This document shows positions 1 to 4,600 of a stretch of DNA of 8,373 bases, one piece after another. Position numbers and translations under genes: made by a program. The stretch lies in the NCBI GenBank assembly GCA_037890055.1, contig JBBKBD010000035.1; one strand, 5' to 3'. The stretch comes from Mediannikoviicoccus sp037890055 (lineage in GTDB: Bacteria; Bacillota; Clostridia; Tissierellales; Peptoniphilaceae). The notes below the pieces were generated by a model. It did not search any database. It saw only the letters and a program-made list of their open reading frames with translations, and was not told where the DNA came from. Numbering within the stretch: position 1 is the first letter of the stretch; the number at the start of each line of letters is the position of its first letter.

Positions 1-22
1 ATTATTTTTGCCTTACGGCATT

Positions 23-53
23 GGTATGTAGGTCTATGACCTACTACCTTTTT
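23..53 (+). terminator. Probable intrinsic terminator of an upstream gene outside the window
   Basis: GGTA (23-26) pairs with TACC (45-48), and GTAGGTC (28-34) pairs with GACCTAC (38-44). This gives an 11-pair stem with one bulged T (27) and a three-base loop. Five T residues follow directly at 49-53, so the element reads as a rho-independent terminator on the plus strand. No T-run follows the stem on the minus strand. The gene it would serve is not in the window. A second short hairpin (TGCC 9-12 / GGCA 17-20) lies just upstream. Confidence 0.55.
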
Positions 54-85
54 ATTTCTATTATATTGTATCTTTTTATTTTACT

Positions 86-128
86 AAGGGGGAAAATAGG
101 AACCGTTTCGTACGTTCCTTTCCCCCTT
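86..128. repeat. Long GC-rich hairpin
   Basis: AAGGGGGAAA (86-95) pairs with TTTCCCCCTT (119-128), and GGAAC (99-103) pairs with GTTCC (114-118). The result is a 15-pair stem with a three-base bulge (96-98) and a ten-base loop. The CCCCCTT of the right arm recurs at 134-140, so an alternative pairing for the left arm exists. There is no T-run suited to a terminator on either side. It is probably part of a non-coding repeat element; its function is unknown. Confidence 0.6.
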
Positions 129-153
129 GGGAACCCCCTTTACCTCCCAACGA

Positions 154-171
154 CTTGGGGATATCCCCAAG
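154..171. repeat. Perfect 18-base palindrome
   Basis: CTTGGGGATATCCCCAAG is a perfect dyad. As RNA it gives a seven-pair stem with an ATAT loop. ACCCC and then four T residues (177-180) follow, so weak terminator activity on the plus strand is possible, but the spacing is not ideal. It lies between CCCCCTT (134-140) and CCCCTTTT (173-180) and seems to belong to the same GC-rich element as the hairpin at 86-128. As DNA it could be a dimer-binding site, but nothing in the window identifies a protein that would bind it. Confidence 0.6.
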
Positions 172-191
172 ACCCCTTTTAAAAAGTTGTT

Positions 192-227
192 GGAAAGCTA
201 AGGCTTTCCTGTTTGTGCCTTCGGCAC
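192..227. repeat. Two adjacent small hairpins
   Basis: GGAAAGC (192-198) pairs with GCTTTCC (203-209) around a four-base loop. Five bases later GTGCC (215-219) pairs with GGCAC (223-227) around TTC. The second closely resembles the hairpin at 9-20, which has the same TGCC...GGCA core. Neither is followed by a proper T-run. They look like components of a structured intergenic repeat cluster and not like terminators. Confidence 0.5.
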
Positions 228-250
228 TATAATTAGGAATATTATACTTC

Positions 251-305
251 GTCATGTCATTCTGAGCGGAAAAATTCCGAAGGAATTTTGTAGTCGAAGA
301 ATCTC
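251..305. repeat. Dispersed-repeat-like unit with a nested hairpin
   Basis: The left part reads TCATTCTGAGCG (257-268) and the right part TAGTCGAAGAATCTC (291-305). Together they resemble a short motif of the form TCATTCTGAGCG-(n)-CGAAGAATCTC that I know as abundant between genes in many bacterial genomes. Here a perfect hairpin, AAAATTCC (271-278) / GGAATTTT (282-289) with loop GAA, sits between the halves. The motif match is from memory. The hairpin is seen directly. Confidence 0.55.
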
Positions 306-323
306 AAAAAGCGATAGCTTTTT
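306..323. repeat. A/T-flanked hairpin, possible weak bidirectional terminator
   Basis: AAAAAGC (306-312) pairs with GCTTTTT (317-323) around GATA. The T-tract lies inside the stem, as in small bidirectional terminators, but the GC core is only two pairs. It could serve as a backup terminator for the leftward peptidase gene or for transcripts entering from the left. It directly abuts the repeat unit ending at 305. Confidence 0.35.
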
Positions 324-361
324 GTTACATCTTCTCTCACTTCTAACCTCATATTTTTCAT

Positions 362-389
362 AAAAAAAGATGCCACTGGCATCTTTTTT
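362..389 (-). terminator. Intrinsic terminator of the oligoendopeptidase gene
   Basis: On the minus strand the AAAAAAGATGCC arm (389-378) pairs with GGCATCTTTTTT (374-363), a perfect 12-pair stem around a three-base loop, and the T-run continues to 362. The arm begins inside the stop codon of the peptidase gene (388-390), so termination follows translation with no 3' untranslated spacer. The stem is symmetrical and has T-runs in both directions, so it could also stop rightward transcripts. Confidence 0.85.
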
Positions 390-2073
390 ATGATATCTTT
401 TCTTTTAATTCCTTTAAAATATTTTCTAACTTTGGTTTTATTTCATCCAGAACATCTGTTGTCATTGGGTTTTTAAGTTTTCCAATTTCAATTAGATTGA
501 AGAATGAATCTTGTCCACCGGCTTTACATAATGTTATATATTCGTCTAAGGTCTTCTTTGGATCTTCCAGTGATTTGATTAGGTATTCAAATGCTAGAAC
601 TTGTGCCAATGTGTAGTCGATATAGTAGAATGGTGCTGAGAACACATGGCTTTGTGTAAACCAATAGCCACCCTTTTCTAAGAATTCGTTATCGTAGTCT
701 AGGTCTGGTTGGTAAATCATTTCTATTTCGTGGAATTTTTTTCTTCTCTCTTCCGGTGTTGCTGTTGGGTTTTCGTATACCCAGTGTTGGAAGTGGTCGA
801 TGGTAACTCCATATGGTAGGAATGATATTGCTCCTTTTAGATGTGCAAATTTAAATTTGTCTTCGTTTTCGAAGAAGTCTTTCATCCATGGCCATGTTAA
901 AAATTCCATTGACATTGAATGGATTTCACAAGCTTCGTAGGTTGGCCAAATGTATTCTACAATCTCTTTGTCTTGTGACATGTAGTTTTGGAATGCGTGG
1001 CCCGCTTCGTGGGTTACAACTTCCACGTCGCCTTTTGTTCCGTTGAAGTTTGCAAAGATAAATGGTGCTTTGTATGAGTCAAAGGAAGTGCAGTAACCTC
1101 CGCCCATTTTTCCCGGTTGTGCGTTAAGGTCCATTAGATCGTTGTCAATCATAAAGTTGAAAAACTCTCCTGTTTCTTTTGAAAGTTCTTCATACATATG
1201 TTTTGCCTTTTCAACGATATAGTCCTTGTCGCCCATTGGTCTTGGTGTTCCGTCTTTGAATTCAATTGGTTTGTCGTAGAACTTAAAGTCTTCTATGCCA
1301 AGGCCTTCTGCTTGTATCTTGTGTAATTCTACAACTAGTGGTGAGATGTTTTTAAGAATTTTTTCTCTATATCTCTTAACTTCTTCTTTTGTGTAGTCGG
1401 TTCTTGAAAGTTGTTTGTATCTAAATTCAACATAGTCTTTGTATCCAAGGGCAACTGCCATCTCGTGACGAACCTTTACCATGTCGTCATATATCTTGTC
1501 GATTGTTTCCATGTTTTCTTTAAAGAAGTTCCATCTTGCGTTGTAGGCAGCCTTCCTTCTTTCTCTGTCGTTATCTTGAAGAAGTGGTCCCATTTGTGTC
1601 AGTGTGTAAGTTTTTCCTTCAAATTCTATTTCTGAATTTGCAATTAGGTTGTTGTACTGACTAATTAAATTATTTTCTTTTTGTAAATATGGAATTGCCT
1701 TTTCTTCTATTACTAATGAGCATTCTAGTAGGTCAAGGTAGTGCTTGCCGATTTCTCTTTCCACATCGTCTTTATATTTTGAGTTTAAGATTACTTTTGC
1801 AAGCTCTGAGTAGTAGTTTGACATCACTGGACTAACTTCGTCCCAGTAGTCGTTTTCTTCTTTATAGAACTCGTCCCTTGTATCAATAGAGTGTCTAACA
1901 CTTACTAGGGTGTAGGCTGTGCCAATCTCTTTTTCAAATTTTGAAAATTCTTTGATTGTATCTACAAGCTCTTGTCCGCTTGTTGCATTTTCCATCTTTT
2001 CTTTAAATGACTCATACTTTTCTTTTATATCTTCAAGTTTGGGTCTTTCGTATTTCATTTCATTAAATTTCAT
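388..2073 (-). CDS. M3-family zinc oligoendopeptidase (PepF-like)
   Basis: This 561-residue peptidase would cut imported oligopeptides at internal bonds in the cytoplasm; no signal peptide or membrane segment is visible. The zinc site is clear: HEAGH at residues 355-359 gives ligands His355 and His359 with catalytic Glu356. Glu383, in ACEIHSMSME (381-390), is the expected third ligand 24 residues further on. His476 and the tyrosines at 483, 484 and 487 (SHVFSAPFYYIDY) are candidates for transition-state binding, as in other M3 enzymes. The first 200 residues are helical and charged, as is usual for the family's lid domain. Length and the EIHSMSME wording fit the bacterial M3 oligoendopeptidase subgroup that is related to, but distinct from, classical PepF (about 600 residues). 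The ATG is chosen because AGGAGG (2085-2080) lies six bases upstream; Met6 is less well placed. The gene diverges from the opp operon, which suggests that uptake and breakdown of peptides are linked. Exact substrate size is unknown. Confidence 0.95.
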   Translation of the reverse strand: MKFNEMKYERPKLEDIKEKYESFKEKMENATSGQELVDTIKEFSKFEKEIGTAYTLVSVRHSIDTRDEFYKEENDYWDEVSPVMSNYYSELAKVILNSKYKDDVEREIGKHYLDLLECSLVIEEKAIPYLQKENNLISQYNNLIANSEIEFEGKTYTLTQMGPLLQDNDRERRKAAYNARWNFFKENMETIDKIYDDMVKVRHEMAVALGYKDYVEFRYKQLSRTDYTKEEVKRYREKILKNISPLVVELHKIQAEGLGIEDFKFYDKPIEFKDGTPRPMGDKDYIVEKAKHMYEELSKETGEFFNFMIDNDLMDLNAQPGKMGGGYCTSFDSYKAPFIFANFNGTKGDVEVVTHEAGHAFQNYMSQDKEIVEYIWPTYEACEIHSMSMEFLTWPWMKDFFENEDKFKFAHLKGAISFLPYGVTIDHFQHWVYENPTATPEERRKKFHEIEMIYQPDLDYDNEFLEKGGYWFTQSHVFSAPFYYIDYTLAQVLAFEYLIKSLEDPKKTLDEYITLCKAGGQDSFFNLIEIGKLKNPMTTDVLDEIKPKLENILKELKEKIS

Positions 2074-2130
2074 TCTATCCCTCCTGTTTCTATATTAAAT
2101 TACAGCGCTTAGAAATTCAAGAGAGCATTT

Positions 2131-2160
2131 GATATATGTTGATGAATTTTTTCTAGACAA
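2131..2160 (-). promoter_or_regulatory. Candidate promoter of the oligoendopeptidase gene
   Basis: Reading leftwards, TTGTCT (2160-2155) and TATATC (2136-2131) are separated by 18 bases. Each matches the sigma-A consensus at four of six positions. Transcription would start near 2124, giving a leader of about 50 bases. The -35 box lies in the same bases as the -35 box of the plus-strand promoter at 2154-2182, so polymerases could compete or share a regulator. It is weak, and other boxes are possible in such A+T-rich DNA. Confidence 0.25.
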
Positions 2161-2182
2161 GAACGCTTTTGTCTGTTATCAT
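2154..2182 (+). promoter_or_regulatory. Candidate distal opp promoter (P1), extended -10 type
   Basis: TAGACA (2154-2159) matches the -35 consensus at five of six positions. After a 17-base spacer, TATCAT (2177-2182) matches the -10 at five of six. TGT directly before it (2174-2176) supplies the extended -10 TG. Transcription would begin near 2189, about 440 bases before oppD, and cross the inverted repeats at 2276-2295, 2342-2401 and 2379-2487. The sequence after the -10 closely repeats that at P2 (2394-2423). Confidence 0.45.
2155..2174. promoter_or_regulatory. Operator-like inverted repeat on P1
   Basis: AGACAA (2155-2160) and TTGTCT (2169-2174) are perfect inverted half-sites with an eight-base centre. 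They fill the space between the -35 and extended -10 of P1 and overlap the -35 box of the leftward promoter. That is a standard place for a dimeric repressor able to control both directions. No regulator gene lies in the window, and the sequence does not match a CodY or CcpA site that I recognise. Confidence 0.35.
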
Positions 2183-2275
2183 ATTAATAGAAACAAACAT
2201 AGGATAAGAGCTATGCAAGTATAATTTAATTTTGATAATAAAATAAAAGTCTTTGTGAGAATTTATTCATTTTAT

Positions 2276-2295
2276 CTGCATAAATTTTTTTGCAG
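2276..2295. repeat. Short A+T-rich inverted repeat
   Basis: CTGCA (2276-2280) and TGCAG (2291-2295) are perfect inverted arms, and pairing can extend inward by up to four more positions with one mismatch. T-rich sequence follows at 2304-2311, but eight bases separate it from the stem. At best it is a weak attenuator for a transcript from P1. Confidence 0.25.
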
Positions 2296-2341
2296 GTACA
2301 ATGATTTTTTTAATTATAAAACAGAGAACTTTTTTATTTTT

Positions 2342-2401
2342 AGTGGCAAATCCCTAGTAATGGGGAAAGGTTTAAAATATGGTTAAAAAAAATTTGCCAC
2401 T
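2342..2401. repeat. Inverted repeat A, right arm overlapping the P2 -35 box
   Basis: AGTGGCAAAT (2342-2351) and ATTTGCCACT (2392-2401) are perfect ten-base inverted arms, 40 bases apart (centre to centre 50). The right arm contains the TTGCCA -35 box of P2. Within the loop, TCCC (2351-2354) can pair with GGGA (2363-2366). As DNA these could be paired operator sites. As RNA from P1 they would close a hairpin domain. The left arm of inverted repeat B lies within the loop, so the two structures interlock. Confidence 0.5.
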
Positions 2402-2423
2402 TGAGAAAGCTTTATGTTATCAT
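2394..2423 (+). promoter_or_regulatory. Best candidate opp operon promoter (P2), extended -10 type
   Basis: TTGCCA (2394-2399) matches the -35 consensus at five of six positions. An 18-base spacer leads to TATCAT (2418-2423), five of six, preceded by TGT (2415-2417), an extended -10. The start point should be near 2430, which leaves a leader of about 200 bases before oppD. It is the strongest promoter-like sequence before the operon, and its -35 box lies in an arm of inverted repeat A, a position where a bound protein would block polymerase. Confidence 0.55.
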
Positions 2424-2436
2424 AATAGAAATAAGT

Positions 2437-2455
2437 AAAATCTTGTAAGGATTTT
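2437..2455 (+). repeat. Small hairpin at the 5' end of the P2 leader
   Basis: AAAATCTT (2437-2444) and AGGATTTT (2448-2455) form eight pairs, including one T-G, around GTA. If transcription starts near 2430 this hairpin would sit within ten bases of the transcript's 5' end, where such structures can slow decay. It has little GC and no following T-run. Confidence 0.3.
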
Positions 2456-2604
2456 GAATATCTTTGCAGGAAAAAATTTTTAACCATCATTGCATAAAGT
2501 TATAAAATCTTTAATCTTTATGAAAATATGTGATGAATTTTGGTAAAAAACTTTAGTATAAATGTATTCTTAAGATGAATAAAGTTTTTTATTAAATATT
2601 AAAG

Positions 2605-2625
2605 ACCCGCAAGGGTGGAATGGAG
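2605..2625 (+). promoter_or_regulatory. GCAA-capped mini-hairpin and oppD ribosome site
   Basis: ACCC (2605-2608) and GGGT (2613-2616) pair around GCAA, a GNRA-type tetraloop, six bases before GGAG (2622-2625). GGAG is the likely SD site, with five bases to the oppD ATG at 2631. The hairpin's right arm AAGGGTGG (2611-2618) is itself SD-like. An out-of-frame ATG at 2620 opens a ten-codon frame that ends at 2652, inside oppD, so initiation may be less simple than for the other opp genes. Confidence 0.45.
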
Positions 2626-2630
2626 AAAAT

Positions 2631-3632
2631 ATGGAGAAGAAAAAACTTTTAGAAATCAAAGATCTTCATACAGCCTTTCGTATCGACGGTGAATATTACG
2701 ATGCGGTTGACGGTGTGGATCTGGATCTTTATTCTGATGAAGTTCTTGCCATAGTTGGTGAATCTGGTTGTGGAAAGTCAACCATAGCTACTACGGTGAT
2801 GGGCCTACACAACATGGTCTACACTAAGGTTAGTGGTGAAGTCATATATGATGGAGAAGACCTTCTTACTTATGACGAAAACAAGTTCACTGAAATTCGT
2901 GGTGGGGAAATTGGAATGATATTTCAAGACCCTCTTGCTTCTCTAAATCCTCTACACAGGATTGGGGAACAAATTGAGGAAGCTCTTATTTATCATACTA
3001 AGCTGAATAAAGAAGAGAGAAAGAAAAAAACTATCGAACTTTTAGACCAAGTTGGGATAGAAAACCCGGAAAGATGTTACAGACAGTTTCCTCATGAGCT
3101 ATCTGGTGGGATGCGTCAGCGTGTTATTATTGCAATAGCGCTTTCATGTAATCCTAATGTGCTTATTGCAGACGAACCTACAACGGCTCTTGATGTTACG
3201 ATTCAAGCACAAATCCTAGATCTTATTAATAAGTTAAGAAAAGAAATCAATGCAGGAATTATTTTAATTACTCACGATCTTGGTGTTGTTGCTCAAACTG
3301 CGGACAGAGTTGCGGTTATGTATGCTGGTCAACTTGTTGAGATAGCACCGGTAGAAGAGCTATTTAACAATCCTCTTCATCCTTATACAAGATCTCTATT
3401 AAACTCCGTGCCACAGGATGATGCGGTGGGAGAAGATCTTCATGTTATTCAAGGTATGGTTCCATCTCTTAAGAACATGCCTAAGTCTGGATGTAGATTC
3501 TCTTCAAGAATCCCATGGATTCCTGCAGAGGACCACGAAGAAGATCCAGTACTTCATGAAGTTTCGGAAGGTCACTTTGTAAGATGTACTTGTTACAAGA
3601 CTTTCTATTTCCCAGAAGGAGGGGTGAAGTAA
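2631..3632 (+). CDS. oppD: Oligopeptide ABC importer ATPase OppD
   Basis: This 333-residue cytoplasmic ATPase pairs with OppF to power peptide import through OppB-OppC. In order it shows Walker A GESGCGKST (43-51), Q-loop FQD (98-100), signature LSGGM (157-161), Walker B VLIADEP (177-183), D-loop ALD (186-188) and switch His215. The peptide-transporter C-terminal domain follows, with NPLHPYTRSLL at 247-257 (the HPY motif). In most OppD/DppD proteins that tail carries four cysteines in the pattern GC-x5-C-x6-C...C, which in some relatives bind a 4Fe-4S cluster. Here Cys288 and Cys319 remain, but the two middle positions are Ile294 and Asp301, and an extra Cys321 is present, so a normal cluster is doubtful. 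It is the first gene of the operon. Its TAA shares one base with the oppF ATG, which implies translational coupling. The C-terminal HPY domain separates it from importers of other substrate classes. Confidence 0.95.
   Translation: MEKKKLLEIKDLHTAFRIDGEYYDAVDGVDLDLYSDEVLAIVGESGCGKSTIATTVMGLHNMVYTKVSGEVIYDGEDLLTYDENKFTEIRGGEIGMIFQDPLASLNPLHRIGEQIEEALIYHTKLNKEERKKKTIELLDQVGIENPERCYRQFPHELSGGMRQRVIIAIALSCNPNVLIADEPTTALDVTIQAQILDLINKLRKEINAGIILITHDLGVVAQTADRVAVMYAGQLVEIAPVEELFNNPLHPYTRSLLNSVPQDDAVGEDLHVIQGMVPSLKNMPKSGCRFSSRIPWIPAEDHEEDPVLHEVSEGHFVRCTCYKTFYFPEGGVK
3616..3622 (+). promoter_or_regulatory. SD site that fixes the oppF start
   Basis: AAGGAGG (3616-3622), nine bases before the ATG at 3632, is a near-perfect SD inside the end of oppD. 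An earlier in-frame ATG exists at 3584, but it would add 16 residues absent from OppF proteins and has no such site. The ATG at 3632 also gives the usual MSFLEIKDLKVHYPI beginning. Confidence 0.8.
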
Positions 3633-4600
3633 TGAGCTTTTTAGAAATTAAGGATCTAAAGGTACATTACCCTATAAGGGGAGGCTTCTTCAACACTATT
3701 CAAGACTATGTTCGTGCTGTTGACGGCGTGGATTTGAGTATAGAACCTGGCAAGACCTATGGACTTATTGGCGAGTCTGGTTCTGGAAAATCTACAATTG
3801 GTAAGACTATTGTAGGTCTTGAAAAGATAACTGATGGAAGCATTCTTTACAAAGGGGAAGATGTTTCAAATAAACATGTTAGAAAGAAAATAAAATTTAA
3901 TAAAGATGTTCAAATGATTTTCCAAGACTCTGCATCTTCACTGGACCCTAAGAGAAGGGTTTTAGATATTATTGCAGAACCCCTTGATAACTTTGAGAAG
4001 ACGTTAACTCCTGATGAGAGAAGGAAAAGGGTTCTTGAGCTACTTGACATTGTCGGTATGCCTCATGATGCACTTTATAAATATCCTCATGAGTTTTCTG
4101 GCGGACAAAGACAAAGAATTGGTGTAGCAAGGGCCGTTGCATTAAAACCAAAGCTAATCATAGCTGACGAACCGGTTTCTGCGCTGGACCTTTCCGTTCA
4201 GGCGCAAGTTTTGAACTACATGAAAAACATTCAAGAGGCTTTTGGACTTGCCTACCTATTTATTTCCCACGACTTAGGGGTTGTAAAGCATATGTGTGAC
4301 TACATTTACATTATGCACAGAGGTAGATTTGTTGAACAGGGCAATAGAGAAGTTATCTATAGAGAACCTGCTCACATTTACACCAAGAGACTTATTGCTG
4401 CCATTCCTCAAGTGAACCCAAATATCAAAAAAGAGGTTCAAGAAAATAGGGTTGCAGTTGAAGAATTATATTTAAAGCAACAAGGTGATTATTATGATTC
4501 TGAAGGTAGGGTTTATGACCTTATTGAAGTAGGAGAAGATCACTATGCGGCATTAAAAGACAAGGGGGTATTGTACAATGTGGAAAACAGTATTGCGTAG
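3632..4600 (+). CDS. oppF: Oligopeptide ABC importer ATPase OppF
   Basis: The second ATPase of the importer has 322 residues from the chosen start. Motifs: Walker A GESGSGKST (47-55), Q-loop FQD (97-99), signature FSGGQ (155-159), Walker B LIIADEP (175-181), D-loop ALD (184-186) and His213. The opening MSFLEIKDLKVHYPIRGG and the insert VRAVDGVDL are typical of OppF and distinguish it from OppD. The C-terminal region has EPAHIYTKRLIAAIP (246-259 area), where the usual HPY is HIY. It has no cysteine cluster and ends with a segment (about 285-308, including DLIEVGEDHYAAL) that matches the final strand of Gram-positive OppF proteins. The signature begins with Phe instead of Leu, a common variation. 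The start overlaps the oppD stop by one base. The end overlaps oppB by 23 bases, so the two are probably translated together. All catalytic residues appear intact, so it should hydrolyse ATP. Confidence 0.95.
   Translation: MSFLEIKDLKVHYPIRGGFFNTIQDYVRAVDGVDLSIEPGKTYGLIGESGSGKSTIGKTIVGLEKITDGSILYKGEDVSNKHVRKKIKFNKDVQMIFQDSASSLDPKRRVLDIIAEPLDNFEKTLTPDERRKRVLELLDIVGMPHDALYKYPHEFSGGQRQRIGVARAVALKPKLIIADEPVSALDLSVQAQVLNYMKNIQEAFGLAYLFISHDLGVVKHMCDYIYIMHRGRFVEQGNREVIYREPAHIYTKRLIAAIPQVNPNIKKEVQENRVAVEELYLKQQGDYYDSEGRVYDLIEVGEDHYAALKDKGVLYNVENSIA

Larger units (their letters stand above)
2379..2487. repeat. Inverted repeat B, flanking P2
   Basis: ATGGTTAAAAA (2379-2389) and TTTTTAACCAT (2477-2487) are perfect 11-base inverted arms 87 bases apart. 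They bracket P2: the left arm ends five bases before its -35 box and the right arm lies about 50 bases after the expected transcript start. Seven of the eleven pairs are A-T, so chance contributes, but TGGTTA/TAACCA is not simple sequence. A near-copy, GGTTTAAAA (2369-2377), precedes the left arm as a direct repeat. Confidence 0.4.
2074..2630. other. Divergent intergenic control region
   Basis: These 557 bases separate the leftward peptidase gene from the rightward opp operon and hold no credible gene. The longest start-stop run with even a weak ribosome site is 18 codons (2301-2357). The region is very A+T-rich and contains a minus-strand promoter candidate, two plus-strand promoter candidates sharing the same extended -10 sequence, an operator-like palindrome on the first of these, two interlocking inverted repeats around the second, and a small hairpin just before the oppD ribosome site. 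The elements are listed separately. No known riboswitch was recognised. Confidence 0.7.

Noticed and set aside
228..246. TATAAT at 228-233 (plus strand) and its reverse at 241-246 (minus strand) look like perfect -10 boxes
   Set aside because: No recognisable -35 or extended -10 lies at the right distance on either strand, and no gene starts downstream. In A+T-rich spacer such hexamers arise by chance.
1411..1635. Plus-strand open frame opposite the peptidase gene, and similar antisense frames under the opp genes
   Set aside because: They are shadows of conserved coding sequence, with no ribosome sites or recognisable domains.
1936..1951. AAATTTTGAAAATT in the peptidase gene resembles a CodY site
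   Set aside because: It lacks the central two bases of the CodY consensus and encodes ordinary Phe-Glu-Lys codons far inside the gene.
2301..2357. 18-codon open frame with an AGG four bases upstream, lying between the two promoters
   Set aside because: The ribosome site is poor, the composition is simply that of A+T-rich DNA, and its end overlaps inverted repeat A. Nothing beyond the reading frame supports it.
2611..2625. AGGGTGGAA before oppD resembles the start of the T-box antiterminator sequence
   Set aside because: The match fails at the essential ACCGCG part, no terminator follows, and the sequence lies directly against the oppD start. A T-box would need its stem I and a terminator, and neither is seen.
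3584..3631. Earlier in-frame ATG for oppF at 3584
   Set aside because: It would add 16 residues foreign to OppF, lies within oppD, and lacks a good ribosome site. AAGGAGG before 3632 and the TAATG junction favour the later start.
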